NCBI RefSeq assembly: GCF_900637205.1
Contig: NZ_LR134355.1
Span: 2,356,001 to 2,420,000 of the forward strand
Source: Mycolicibacterium chitae
Lineage (GTDB): Bacteria > Actinomycetota > Actinomycetes > Mycobacteriales > Mycobacteriaceae
Reading direction: 5' to 3'
DNA: 64,000 nucleotides
Shown here: positions 27,947-40,031 of the stretch, one piece after another
Layout of the letters: every line of letters begins with the position of its first letter
Numbering within the stretch: the stretch's first letter is position 1
The notes under the pieces: model-generated
The model's database searches: none
Told to the model about the DNA's origin: nothing
Seen by the model: only the letters and a program-made list of their open reading frames with translations
Made by a program: the position numbers and the translations under genes

Positions 27947-28561
27947 GTGAGCGAGCAGCCACGTCAGGGACAACTTGACCTCGACGCAGCGGGACAGGTC
28001 GCCGACGTCGGTGTTTCCGAACCGGTGCAGGCGGGCCTGTTCCCGGACGATTCGGTGCCCGACGAACTGGTCGGCTACCGCGGGCCCAGCGCCTGCCAGA
28101 TCGCCGGCATCACCTACCGGCAGTTGGATTACTGGGCACGGACCTCGCTGGTGGTGCCGTCGATTCGCGGCGCGGCCGGCTCCGGCAGCCAGCGCCTGTA
28201 TTCGTTCAAGGACATCCTGGTCCTCAAGATCGTCAAGCGGCTGCTGGACACCGGCATCTCGCTGCACAACATCCGCGTCGCCGTCGACCATCTGCGGCAG
28301 CGCGGCGTCTCGGACCTGGCGAACATCACGCTGTTCTCCGACGGCACCACGGTCTACGAGTGCACGTCCGCCGAGGAAGTGGTGGACCTGCTGCAGGGCG
28401 GCCAGGGCGTGTTCGGCATCGCGGTGAGCGGGGCCATGCGCGAATTGACCGGCGCGATCGCCGATTTCCCAGGTGAGCGTGCCGACGGCGGCGAGTCGAT
28501 CGCCGCGCCCGAGGACGAGCTGGCCTCGCGGCGCAAGCACCGCGACCGCAAGACCGGCTGA
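27947..28561 (+). CDS. MerR-family regulator (Rv1830 homologue, ResR/McdR type)
   Basis: A 204-residue MerR-type DNA-binding protein. The helix-turn-helix region (about 45-110) has [27 protein letters not shown], with [30 protein letters not shown] after it; the rest is a short effector-less tail ending in basic KHRDRKTG. In M. tuberculosis this protein (Rv1830, called ResR or McdR) is linked to division-timing and antibiotic resilience. The start is GTG 27947 after GAGAGGAAG at 27932-27940, and a TATGCT at about 27909-27914 is a possible -10 element. Confidence 0.92.
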   Translation: MSEQPRQGQLDLDAAGQVADVGVSEPVQAGLFPDDSVPDELVGYRGPSACQIAGITYRQLDYWARTSLVVPSIRGAAGSGSQRLYSFKDILVLKIVKRLLDTGISLHNIRVAVDHLRQRGVSDLANITLFSDGTTVYECTSAEEVVDLLQGGQGVFGIAVSGAMRELTGAIADFPGERADGGESIAAPEDELASRRKHRDRKTG

Positions 28562-28611
28562 GTCGGACGCCGTCACGCCGCGCCGGGGTAAACTGCTACA
28601 CGCATCGCCCC

Positions 28612-28812
28612 AGCGCGGGAGAGTTCCGTGATCGCCAGTCGCGGACGCCGAAGGAGCAACACCTCTCCGTCAACCTCTCAGGCCCCAGGACCGCGCCGGA
28701 CACGATGCCTCTGGAAAGCGGTGACCGGCCCGTCCGGCCACCCGCCCATGGGGAAAGGCTCACGCCGAATCTCTCAGGCGCCCGGTGCCGGGTGGACGAC
28801 AGAGGGGGAGGA
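28612..28812 (+). ncRNA. Tandem glycine riboswitch
   Basis: The 298-nt leader of gcvB shows two glycine-aptamer copies. Copy 1 (about 28614-28710) has GGGAGAG, then GCCGAAGGAGCAA, then CCTCTCAGGCCCCAGGACCG. Copy 2 (about 28708-28812) starts with CCTCTGGAAAGCGG and ends AATCTCTCAGGCGCCC...GGACGACAGAGG; its middle box is CCCATGGGGAAA instead of CCGAAGGAGCAA. This is the classic gcv-type switch that raises expression when glycine is high. TAAACT at 28589-28594 is a plausible -10 box just upstream. Exact ends are approximate. Confidence 0.88.
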
Positions 28813-28859
28813 ACGCCGAGGGATCGGCGTAGCCACCCCGTCGCGGAGGAGTCCCCAGC

Positions 28860-31715
<2,856 letters not shown>

Positions 31716-31725
31716 CGGCTGGGGC

Positions 31726-33993
31726 TTAGGCCAGTAGGGCGTCGACCGCCGCCGCGAACTCGGGGGAGTCCGAGGCGGGCACGTTCTGGTAGGTGCCGCC
31801 GCTGATCTCGGCCACCGCCTCCCAGGTGGGACGGTCCGGGTCGGCGCCGACGTTGATGACGTTGACGGCGACCGGGCGGGCCGGATCCACGCTGCTGCGG
31901 ATCAGGTCCTGCAGGCCCTGGGCGCCCAGCGTTTGGTCGGTGTGCGGCCCGGAGGTGATGACCAGCACCGAGTTCGGCTGTCCCGGTTTGAAATTGGTCA
32001 GCGCGTCGGCGTAGACGTTGCGCAGCGTGGTGAACGAGACCGCGCCGCCGGCCTGGCTGACCCCACCCAGGGTGGAGGTCAACACGTCCCGGCGGGACTG
32101 ACCGTTGATGTCGTCGGTGAGCGCCCCCAGGTTGACCAGCGTGGTGCCGGCCGCGGCGTCGAACGTGGTCAGTCCGACCGCGGAGTCCGGCGGCAGCGCG
32201 TCGATGCCGGCGTTGATCGCCGGCACGGAGGCGGCCAGGTTCAGCGATCGGTCCAGCATGATCGACACCGCCGGGCCGCCGCTGGCAGCCGCGGGCGTGC
32301 TCAACGCCTCGGCGAGTTCCAGCCGCGCGGCATCGTCGCCGACCGACAGCGTCTGCTCGATCGCGGCCCCGTCGGTGACGTCGCTGGTGGGCGCGTCTTC
32401 GCCCTCGACGCGGAAGCCGGCCTCGGTCAGCGCGGTCAGTTGTTCGGGGCGGCGCATGAAGCGTTCGAACTCGCTGGCCGCGGCCACCTGCTCCTCGCCG
32501 AGCCAGTCCCCGGCCAGCAGCACCGCGGGGAAGTCCGCGACCGCCACGGGGCCGGGCGGAATCCACGAGGTCAGCACGTCTTTCGCGTCGGCGATGTCGC
32601 CGGAGCGCCGGATCAGTTGCTGCTCGGTGGTGACCACGGCGTGGACCGGGGCGGCCGCCGGGTCGTCGCCGTCCAGCAGCGCCTTCATCGCCTCGTCGGC
32701 GCTGTCGTCGGCCAACTCGGGTGCCTCGGCGAGCAACCGCGCGGCCGCGCCGGCGCCGGCCGTGACTGGGGCGCCCGGCGGGGCGGCGGCGGCCGCGACC
32801 GCCTCGAGGGCAAGGTCGGCGGCATTGCTGTTGCCGGTCGCCGGCAGCGCCAACCGCAGCGGGCCCCAGTCCGGCACCTCCAGGCCCGGCAGTGAATCCC
32901 AGGTCTGTTGTGCCAGGGCCGGTTTGAGCTCGGGACGCATCGCCAGCAGCACGGGGGAGGACACCAGCGACTTGCTGTTGGTCACCGATTCCGGGCCGGC
33001 CGCGGCCTGCAGGCGCGCCTCCGAGGCCGAGTTGGCCGGGATCCACAGCGCGGGCTTTTCGCCCAGGTCGGCGGGCCATTCCCCGCTGAGTCCGCCCACG
33101 ACGGCGTCGGGACCGGCGGTCGTCACGCTGACCGAGACGCAGTGGTCGCCAACGGGTCCGGCGGTCTCGTTGAACTTCGAGGCCAGGGCCTCGACCTGTT
33201 CGGCGATCCCCGAGTCGGCGACCACCGCGACGTTGGCGTCGCCCTCGAGGCAGCGCCCGGCGGCAACGTCGGACCGGTCCGACAGCGCGTCGCCGAAGAA
33301 CTTCCAGATGATGAACCCGGCCACCACCGCGACGACGGTGGCCAGCGCGACGATGACGCCGACGCTCACCCCGCGCCGGCCCGGGGCCACGGTGCGGTGG
33401 CTGCCGGTCCATTCGCCGTCGTTGCGGTGCCCGCCGGAGGTCTGCCCGGGGCCGCCCGACTCGGCGGAGAACACGTCGGTCGCCGCGTAGCCGAAGGAAT
33501 CGTCGGCCTCCCCGCGGTCCTCGGCGTCCGGGGCGTCGTCGTAACCGGCGTCGTCGTAACCGGCGTCGTCGTAACCGGCGTCGTCGTAACCGGTTTCGTC
33601 GTAGCGGGGGGCATAGCCGCTGTCCTGATAGCGCGTCTCACCGTAGGGATCGGTGTCGTACTCGTCGCGCTCGTAGCTCTGGGACCCCTCGTAGCCCGGG
33701 GATCCCTCGTAGCTCTGGGATCCATAGCCCCCCGCCGCAAAGCTCTCCGACGGGGCGGGCTCGTCCGGGTACCGCGACTCGTACTCGGCGGCGTAGTTGT
33801 AGCCGCCGGCCGGATGGTCCTCGCGGTAGACGCCCTCGGGGGCGTCCTCCGGGGACTCCTCCCGGTAGTGCCGGCCGCGACCGGCGGCACCGTCGGCGTC
33901 GTACTGGTCCGCCTCGTACTGGCCGGGGTCGTACTGCTCGCTCTCGTACTGGTCGTCGGAATCGTCGGGGTCGGGAATACGGTGCCTACCCAC
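31726..33993 (-). CDS. Membrane-anchored substrate-binding/von Willebrand factor A protein (Rv1836c homologue)
   Basis: A 755-residue protein. Residues 1 to about 205 are cytoplasmic, rich in Tyr, Asp, Glu and Gly with short repeats including four YDDAG/YDDAP units. One transmembrane helix follows (GVSVGVIVALATVVAVVAGFIIWKFF). The outside part has a solute-binding-like domain and, near the end, a von Willebrand A domain (VSIMLDRSLNLAAS, LVITSGPHTDQT). The metal site is DxSxN rather than the standard DxSxS. The start is GTG 33993. Function is unknown; the layout suggests a surface receptor or assembly factor. Confidence 0.85.
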   Translation of the reverse strand: MGRHRIPDPDDSDDQYESEQYDPGQYEADQYDADGAAGRGRHYREESPEDAPEGVYREDHPAGGYNYAAEYESRYPDEPAPSESFAAGGYGSQSYEGSPGYEGSQSYERDEYDTDPYGETRYQDSGYAPRYDETGYDDAGYDDAGYDDAGYDDAPDAEDRGEADDSFGYAATDVFSAESGGPGQTSGGHRNDGEWTGSHRTVAPGRRGVSVGVIVALATVVAVVAGFIIWKFFGDALSDRSDVAAGRCLEGDANVAVVADSGIAEQVEALASKFNETAGPVGDHCVSVSVTTAGPDAVVGGLSGEWPADLGEKPALWIPANSASEARLQAAAGPESVTNSKSLVSSPVLLAMRPELKPALAQQTWDSLPGLEVPDWGPLRLALPATGNSNAADLALEAVAAAAAPPGAPVTAGAGAAARLLAEAPELADDSADEAMKALLDGDDPAAAPVHAVVTTEQQLIRRSGDIADAKDVLTSWIPPGPVAVADFPAVLLAGDWLGEEQVAAASEFERFMRRPEQLTALTEAGFRVEGEDAPTSDVTDGAAIEQTLSVGDDAARLELAEALSTPAAASGGPAVSIMLDRSLNLAASVPAINAGIDALPPDSAVGLTTFDAAAGTTLVNLGALTDDINGQSRRDVLTSTLGGVSQAGGAVSFTTLRNVYADALTNFKPGQPNSVLVITSGPHTDQTLGAQGLQDLIRSSVDPARPVAVNVINVGADPDRPTWEAVAEISGGTYQNVPASDSPEFAAAVDALLA
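33541..33600. repeat. 15-bp tandem repeat coding for YDDAG
   Basis: Four consecutive 15-bp units, GTAACCGGCGTCGTC in plus-strand reading; the last differs at two bases (GGTTTC for GGCGTC). A partial unit precedes them. They code for the run of YDDAG in the cytoplasmic part of the Rv1836c homologue, and the near identity suggests recent slippage expansion. Confidence 0.85.
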
Positions 33994-34046
33994 GCCTAAT
34001 CACCCCTGACTTTCGTCTTTGACCCGGTCGTTCGAGCTGAGTTTAG

Positions 34047-36260
34047 TCACTTGCCCAAGCTGGCCTTGAGCTCTCGGCGCCGCCGATGCAGGATCGGCTC
34101 GGTGTAGCCATTGGGCTGCTCGGCGCCGGCGAGGATGAGTTCCTCGGCAGCCTTGAACGCGATGCTGGAATCGAAGTCCGGGGCCATCGCCCGGTAGGTG
34201 GGATCCCCGGCGTTCTGCCGGTCGACCACGGGCGCCATCCGCTCCAGGCTGGTGCGCACGTCCTCGGCGGTGATCACGCCGTGGCGCAGCCAGTTGGCCA
34301 ACAGCTGGCTCGAAATCCGCAGTGTGGCACGGTCTTCCATGAGCGCGATGTCGTGGATGTCGGGCACCTTCGAACAGCCCACACCCTGGTCGATCCAGCG
34401 CACCACGTAACCCAGGATCGACTGGCAGTTGTTGTCGACCTCCTCGTGGATCTCCTCGGGCGCCCAGGTCAGCGACGCCGGGTCGGCCAGCGGAATGGTC
34501 AGCAGCTCGTCGAGGGTGGTGCGGGACTTGCCGGCCAGCTCGGCCTGCACCGCGGCCACGTCGACCTGGTGGTAGTGCAACGCGTGCAGGGTCGCCGCGG
34601 TGGGCGAGGGCACCCAGGCGGTGGTGGCGCCGGCGCGCGGCTGCCCGATCTTCTGCTCGACCATGTCGGCCATCAGGTCCGGCATGGCCCACATGCCCTT
34701 GCCGATCTGGGCCCGGCCCGACAGCCCGGCGGCCAGGCCGGCGTCGACGTTGGCGTCCTCGTAGGCCGCGATCCACGGCTGGCTCTTCATCGCGCCCTTG
34801 CGCACCATCGGCCCGGCCTCCAGCGACGTGTGGATCTCGTCGCCGGTGCGGTCCAGGAAGCCGGTGTTGATGAACACCACGCGGTCGGCGGCGGCCTTGA
34901 TGCAGGCCTTCAGGTTGACCGAGGTGCGCCGCTCCTCGTCCATGATGCCGACCTTGAGCGTGCCCTCGGGCAGCCCCAGGACGTCCTCGACGCGGCTGAA
35001 CAGCTCGCAGGTGAACGCCACCTCGTCGGGGCCGTGCATCTTCGGCTTGACGATGTAGATCGAACCGGTGCGGCTGTTGCTCAACGGGCCGTTGGCCTCG
35101 GAGACCTTCAGCCCGTGCATGGCGATGAGGCTGGTGAACAGGGCGTCCTGGATACCCTCGAAGACCTCTTTGTCCTCGCCGCCGTCGGTGCCGGCCACGA
35201 TGGCGTCGTTGGTCATCAGGTGCCCGACGTTGCGGACGAACAGCAGGCTGCGGCCCGGCAGGCTCAGCGCCTCATCTTCGGGGCCATTCGGCCCGAGGTA
35301 GGTGCGGTCGGCGTTGAGCACCCGGGTGAAGCTCTTGCCGCCCTTGGTCATCTCCTCGGCCAGGTCGCCGCGGTTCAGGCCCAGCCAGTTGCGGTAGCCG
35401 AGCACCTTGTCCTCGGCGTCGACGGCGGCCACCGAGTCCTCGAAGTCCATGATCGTGGTGACGGCCGATTCCAGGATGACGTCCTTGATGCCGGCCTTGT
35501 CGGTGGCGCCGATCGGCGAGTCGGCGTCGATCTCGATCTCGATGTGCAGGCCGTGGTTGACCAGCAGCACCGACGTCGGGGCGGCCGCGTCGCCGGTGTA
35601 GCCGGCGAACTGCTCGGCGCTCGCCAGCGCCACCGCATCCTCGGCGCCGACGGCCACGCGCAGCGCGCCCTCGTCGACGGTCAGCCCGGTCACGTCGGCC
35701 CACGAACCCGACGCCAGCGGGGCGGCCTCGTCGAGGAAGTTGCGGGCGTAGGCGATCACCTTGTCGCCGCGAATCCGGTTGTAACTGGTGCCCTTCTCGG
35801 CGCCGTCGTCCTCGCTGATGACATCCGAGCCGTAGAGCGCGTCGTACAGCGAGCCCCATCGCGCGTTGGCGGCGTTGATCGCGAAGCGCGCGTTGAGCAC
35901 CGGCACCACCAGCTGCGGACCGGCCGTCGAGGCGATCTCGGGGTCCACGCCGGAGGTGGTGATGGTGAAGTCCTCGGGTTCGGGCTGCAGATAGCCGATC
36001 TCGGTGAGGAAGGCCTTGTAGGCCTCGGGGTCGTGCGGCTCGAGCACGCGCGCCCGGTGCCACTTGTCGATCTGCGCCTGCAACTCGGCGCGACGGGCGA
36101 GCAGATCCTCGTTCTGCGGGGTCAGGTCGGCGACGACCTTGTCCACGCCGGCCCAGAAGTCCTCGGGTGCGATGTCGGTGCCAGGCAGCGCCTCGTTGTT
36201 GATGAAGTCGTGCAACACCCTGGCCACTCGCAGGTTGCCCACGGTCACGCGCTCAGTCAT
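34047..36260 (-). CDS. glcB: Malate synthase G
   Basis: A 737-residue enzyme that condenses glyoxylate with acetyl-CoA to malate in the glyoxylate shunt. It has the malate synthase G length and motifs: [79 protein letters not shown] and [15 protein letters not shown]. The start is ATG 36260, with AGGAGGAGTA directly upstream on the minus strand; the 20 codons beyond it (to 36320) are not used. Single gene with its own promoter region. Confidence 0.97.
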   Translation of the reverse strand: MTERVTVGNLRVARVLHDFINNEALPGTDIAPEDFWAGVDKVVADLTPQNEDLLARRAELQAQIDKWHRARVLEPHDPEAYKAFLTEIGYLQPEPEDFTITTSGVDPEIASTAGPQLVVPVLNARFAINAANARWGSLYDALYGSDVISEDDGAEKGTSYNRIRGDKVIAYARNFLDEAAPLASGSWADVTGLTVDEGALRVAVGAEDAVALASAEQFAGYTGDAAAPTSVLLVNHGLHIEIEIDADSPIGATDKAGIKDVILESAVTTIMDFEDSVAAVDAEDKVLGYRNWLGLNRGDLAEEMTKGGKSFTRVLNADRTYLGPNGPEDEALSLPGRSLLFVRNVGHLMTNDAIVAGTDGGEDKEVFEGIQDALFTSLIAMHGLKVSEANGPLSNSRTGSIYIVKPKMHGPDEVAFTCELFSRVEDVLGLPEGTLKVGIMDEERRTSVNLKACIKAAADRVVFINTGFLDRTGDEIHTSLEAGPMVRKGAMKSQPWIAAYEDANVDAGLAAGLSGRAQIGKGMWAMPDLMADMVEQKIGQPRAGATTAWVPSPTAATLHALHYHQVDVAAVQAELAGKSRTTLDELLTIPLADPASLTWAPEEIHEEVDNNCQSILGYVVRWIDQGVGCSKVPDIHDIALMEDRATLRISSQLLANWLRHGVITAEDVRTSLERMAPVVDRQNAGDPTYRAMAPDFDSSIAFKAAEELILAGAEQPNGYTEPILHRRRRELKASLGK

Positions 36261-36361
36261 TACTCCTCCTCGGCCGGCAATCCCATCCATCCTACCCATG
36301 GGTAACCTGCTGGTTCGCACACGGCGGGATCCTGGCGCAGGTCACACCCCCGAGCACCGGC

Positions 36362-37267
36362 CTAGCCCGACGCCGGACCGGGATTGCCGCCCGCCGCGCC
36401 AGCAACGACCTCGCGGGGGCTCAGCAGGGCCCGGCAGCGGTCGATCAACTCCGCGCGCAGCGGCGCGGCCCGGCGACTGATCTCGGCCTGCAGCCGGACG
36501 TATTCGGCGCGCCCGGCCGGGTCTTCGATGCCGATCGGGGCCAAACCGTAGGCACGCAGGTCATAGGGGCTGGCGCGCATGTCCAGCGCGCGGGCGGCGG
36601 CGGCCAGGTCCAGGCAGTCGAGCAGCAACGCCGAGTCCAGCAACGGCATCAGCTTGTAGCTCCACTTGTACAGATCCATGTTGGTGTGGACGCAGCCCGG
36701 CTGCTCCCGGTCGCGCTGGGTCTCTCGGGTCAACCGCGCGGCGTTGCGGGGCGCGGCCGACGCGGTGAAGAACCGGTAGGCGTCGTAGTGGCTGCAGCGC
36801 AGCGGCATGGACTCGACGACGGCGTCGGTGCCGGCCTGGCCGAGCCGCAGCGGCACCGCCGCGTGGCGCACCTCGTCGCTGCGGTACACCATGGCCCACT
36901 CGTGCAACCCGAAGCAGTGGTGCTGGGCCGGCCGCCCGGCCGTGGCGGACAGCAACTCGGCGATGAAGCCGACGGTGTCGAGCCGGCCGTCGCGGTACTG
37001 CGCGCTCACGGTCACCCCGTCGGTGGTCTCGACGTAGCCGGTGCGGCCCAGGTAGCCGCGGGCGCGCGGGCCGGCCAGCACCGCCCCGTAGCCGGGATGC
37101 CAGCGCAGCAGCTGCCGCGGGCGCAGGCTGTAGTAGGTGAACAGGAAGTCCCACACCGGGTGCGGTCCGCCGTCGCCGGAGTGCGCGGCCAGGAAGTCCT
37201 CGACGCGCACCCGGTGCTCTTCGGCGCGCTCGGTCCAGATCCGTTCGGGCAGAACCTGATACATCAC
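36362..37267 (-). CDS. Conserved actinobacterial protein of unknown function
   Basis: A 301-residue soluble protein with no signal peptide or membrane segment. Similar proteins are labelled 3-methyladenine DNA glycosylase in some genomes, but I see no HhH-GPD or AlkA motif and do not accept that. Visible features are conserved aromatic/basic stretches (VWDFLFTYYSLRPRQLLRWHPGYG, HHCFGLHEWAMVY, LRCSHYDAYRFFT, HTNMDLYKWSYKL) and several His and Cys that could bind a metal. GTG 37267 and ATG 37264 are both possible starts. The stop of the upstream CBS-domain gene lies 3 nt away, so it is in that operon. Confidence 0.8.
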   Translation of the reverse strand: MMYQVLPERIWTERAEEHRVRVEDFLAAHSGDGGPHPVWDFLFTYYSLRPRQLLRWHPGYGAVLAGPRARGYLGRTGYVETTDGVTVSAQYRDGRLDTVGFIAELLSATAGRPAQHHCFGLHEWAMVYRSDEVRHAAVPLRLGQAGTDAVVESMPLRCSHYDAYRFFTASAAPRNAARLTRETQRDREQPGCVHTNMDLYKWSYKLMPLLDSALLLDCLDLAAAARALDMRASPYDLRAYGLAPIGIEDPAGRAEYVRLQAEISRRAAPLRAELIDRCRALLSPREVVAGAAGGNPGPASG

Positions 37268-37270
37268 GGC

Positions 37271-38326
37271 CTAGACCCGGTGTGTCCCGTCGCGCACGGT
37301 GCCCACCAGGTCCTCCACCAGATCCTCGAGCGCGGCCATGGCCACCACGGTGCCCGCCGCGTCGGTGGCCAGCGCCAGATGACTGTTGGTCCGGCGCAGC
37401 CGGGACAGCGCATCGGGCAGCGGCAGGGACGCGGCGACGCGGGGCAGCGGACGCACCACCGACGGATCCACCACGGCCTCGGGATCGTCGCCGAGGGCCA
37501 GGACGTCCTTGATGTGCAGGTAGCCGGTGAACACGCCGTTGCTGTCGGCAACCGGGAACCGCGAATATCCGGTCTCGGCCAGGGCCCGCTCCACCGCGCC
37601 GACCGTCGGCCCGGCCCCCGGCGCGGCGACGGGCACGGCACGGATCTTGTGCAGCGGCACGGCGACGTCGGCGACCACCCGGGTGCGGATCTGCAGCGCG
37701 CGGGTCAGCCGGGTGTGCTCCTCGGGATCGAGCAGACCCTCCGACACCGATTCGGCGATCATCTCCGCGAGTTCGACGGTGGACACCGTCACGTCGAGTT
37801 CGTCCTTGGGCTGCACACGGAACATCCGCAACGTGATGTTGGCGCACCAGTTGTAGAACGCGATGAACGGGCGGGCGGCCTTCATATAGACCAGGTAGGC
37901 CGGAATCAGCAGCATCGCCGTCGTCTCCGGGCCCGCGATCGCGATGTTCTTGGGCACCATCTCGCCGAGCAGCACGTGCAGCGTCACCACCAGGCCCAGC
38001 GCCACCACGAACGACACCGTGTGCAATACCGCGTCCGGGATGCCGAGCAGGTCGAACGGGGTTTCCAGCAAATGCGCGATGGCCGGTTCGCCGACCCGGC
38101 CCAGCAGGATCGAACACACCGTGATGCCCAGCTGCGAGCCGGCGAGCATCAGCGACAGTTGTTCGCCGGCGCGGATCACCGTCACGGCGCGCTTCTTACC
38201 CTGCTCGGCCAGCGCCTCGAGGCGGTCGCGGCGCGCCGAGATCAGCGCGAACTCCGAACCGACGAAGAAGGCGTTGGCCACCAGCAGCACCACGGTCAAC
38301 ACCACACCGAACAGATCGCCGCCCAT
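37271..38326 (-). CDS. CNNM/HlyC-CorC family membrane protein with CBS domains (Rv1841c homologue)
   Basis: A 351-residue protein with an N-terminal DUF21/CNNM membrane domain of about four helices (1-150, including GSEFALISARRDRLE and VLLGEMVPKNIAIAGPE) and a CBS pair (about 205-345; ETGYSRFPVADSNGVFTGYLHIKDVL). The family is linked to Mg2+/cobalt handling. It lacks the C-terminal CorC_HlyC domain that its neighbour has. The start ATG 38326 overlaps the stop of the next gene (ATGA), so the two proteins are made together and may form a heterodimer. Confidence 0.9.
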   Translation of the reverse strand: MGGDLFGVVLTVVLLVANAFFVGSEFALISARRDRLEALAEQGKKRAVTVIRAGEQLSLMLAGSQLGITVCSILLGRVGEPAIAHLLETPFDLLGIPDAVLHTVSFVVALGLVVTLHVLLGEMVPKNIAIAGPETTAMLLIPAYLVYMKAARPFIAFYNWCANITLRMFRVQPKDELDVTVSTVELAEMIAESVSEGLLDPEEHTRLTRALQIRTRVVADVAVPLHKIRAVPVAAPGAGPTVGAVERALAETGYSRFPVADSNGVFTGYLHIKDVLALGDDPEAVVDPSVVRPLPRVAASLPLPDALSRLRRTNSHLALATDAAGTVVAMAALEDLVEDLVGTVRDGTHRV

Positions 38327-39696
38327 CAGTGCGAACTCCTCTCGGTGGGTTCGCCGCCGTGGCGGCCGATCTCGGTGAGCTCGAGTTGATCGATGCGCCG
38401 ACCGTCCATGGCCACCACGGTGGCCAGCCAGCGGACCGGGTCCTCGTAGCCGCCGTCGGGGTCGAACGCGTGCAACTCGACGCACTCGCCGTTCTCCGGG
38501 ATGTGGCCCAACTCGTCGAGCACCAGTCCGCCGATGGTCTCGTAATCGCCTTCGGGGGCGCGGAATCCGGTGGCGGTGGCGACCTCGTCGATGCGCAGCA
38601 GACCGGAGACGTGCCAGCCGCGGCCGGCCTGCACGACGTCGGGGGTCTCGTCGTCGTGTTCGTCGCGGACGTCGCCGACGATCTCCTCGATCATGTCCTC
38701 GACGGTGACCATGCCCGCGGTGCCGCCGTACTCGTCGACCACCAGGGCGGTCTGCATGCCGTTGGCGCGGACCTGGGTCATGACGGCGTCACCGTCGAGG
38801 GTCGACGGCACCACCGCGACCGGTTGCGCCAGCGTGGAGAGCCGGGTGTGGGCCCGCTGGGCCGGTGGCACCTCGAAGACCTGCTTGACGTGCACGATGC
38901 CGACGGTCTCGTCCAGATCGCCCTCGACGATCGGGAACCGGGAGAATCCCGTCTCGGTGGCCGCGGCCACCAGATCGGCCACCGTCTGGTCGGCCTGCAG
39001 CGACTCGATCTTCGAGCGCGGCGTCATCAGTTCCTCGGCGCTGCGCTCACCGAACCGCAGCGACCGGTCGACCAGCGTGGCCGTCACCGGATCCAGCGCG
39101 CCGCTGCGCGCCGAGGTGCGCACCAGCGACACCAGTTCCTGCGCGGAGCGCGCCGAACGCAACTCCTCGGCGGGTTCGATGCCCATCCGGCGCAGGATCC
39201 AGTTCGCGGTCCCGTTGGTCGCCTTGATGACGGGGGTGAAGAGAGTGGAGAACAGGATCTGCGGCCCCGCGCTGGCCCGCGCGGTGGGCACCGGCCGGGC
39301 CACGGCCAGGTTCTTCGGCACCAACTCGCCGTACACCATCGACAGCGAGGTGGCGATCAGCAACGCCAGCGCCAGGGCGACGCCGCCGGCGACGTTGTCC
39401 GGCAGACCCGTGGCGTCCAGCAGCGGGCGCAGCAGCCGCGCGACCACCGGCTCGGCCAGATAACCGGTGGCCAGCGTGGTGATGGAGATGCCGATCTGGG
39501 CGCCGGAGAGCTGGAAGGACAGTGTGCGGTGCGCCTGCTGCACGAACTTGTCGCGGCGGTCGCCGGTGCGCGCGTTGGCGTCGACGGTGCTGCGCTCGAG
39601 CGCGGTCAGGGAGAACTCGGCGGCCACGAACAACGCGGTCCCGGCCGTCAGGACCAGGATCGCGAGCACGCTCAACGCGGTGAGCCAGCCGCTCAT
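38326..39696 (-). CDS. CNNM/HlyC-CorC family membrane protein with CBS and CorC domains (Rv1842c homologue)
   Basis: A 456-residue membrane protein with an N-terminal DUF21 domain ([33 protein letters not shown]), a CBS pair (about 215-350; [27 protein letters not shown] and [30 protein letters not shown]) and the C-terminal CorC_HlyC cap (about 370-440). Probable regulated ion exchanger, Mg2+ being the leading guess. The start is ATG 39696. It is the first gene of a two- or three-gene unit and is divergent from the ferric-iron transporter. Confidence 0.9.
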   Translation of the reverse strand: MSGWLTALSVLAILVLTAGTALFVAAEFSLTALERSTVDANARTGDRRDKFVQQAHRTLSFQLSGAQIGISITTLATGYLAEPVVARLLRPLLDATGLPDNVAGGVALALALLIATSLSMVYGELVPKNLAVARPVPTARASAGPQILFSTLFTPVIKATNGTANWILRRMGIEPAEELRSARSAQELVSLVRTSARSGALDPVTATLVDRSLRFGERSAEELMTPRSKIESLQADQTVADLVAAATETGFSRFPIVEGDLDETVGIVHVKQVFEVPPAQRAHTRLSTLAQPVAVVPSTLDGDAVMTQVRANGMQTALVVDEYGGTAGMVTVEDMIEEIVGDVRDEHDDETPDVVQAGRGWHVSGLLRIDEVATATGFRAPEGDYETIGGLVLDELGHIPENGECVELHAFDPDGGYEDPVRWLATVVAMDGRRIDQLELTEIGRHGGEPTERSSH

Positions 39697-40031
39697 CGGG
39701 TCGCCTCGAAACGGACGCCGGGCCTACTGCCCGGCCGAATAGAGGAAGGTTCTTCGGGTTCGGCGGTGGCGGACGAAGACCGCGCTACCTGGAGGTCCCG
39801 CCCGGTGGGGGCAGCCTCGACGGGTGCCTGCGGCACGTGGTCCCTTTCCTGACTCGACGGCCGTGTACCGGAGCGGCACACGAGAACACACATCCTAGCG
39901 TCCGAACGAATCGCGCGAGAACGCCGCGCAAAAGTGCCTGCTCATCCGGGTAGGCAAGGCTTGGCTGCGTGGTACATTCCCGACGATCAACGAAGGCACT
40001 GTTCCCTACCGATATGGCGGGTTGAGTAAGT
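39697..40031. promoter_or_regulatory. 335-bp divergent intergenic region with a possible degenerate IdeR site
   Basis: No gene is supported here. At 39950-39968 GTAGGCAAG-G-CTTGGCTGC is a near-symmetric inverted repeat (7 of 9 pairs) that matches the 19-bp IdeR/DtxR consensus at 11 positions. TACATT at 39973-39978, directly after it, could be a -10 box for the transporter genes. The left part presumably holds the promoter of the CNNM/CorC gene, which I cannot place. The IdeR call is weak on its own and rests partly on the iron transporter downstream. Confidence 0.4.

Noticed and set aside
27744-27950. 68-residue open frame before the second MerR gene
   Set aside because: It overlaps the MerR start and its promoter region, has no ribosome site and no recognisable composition; probably chance in high-GC DNA.
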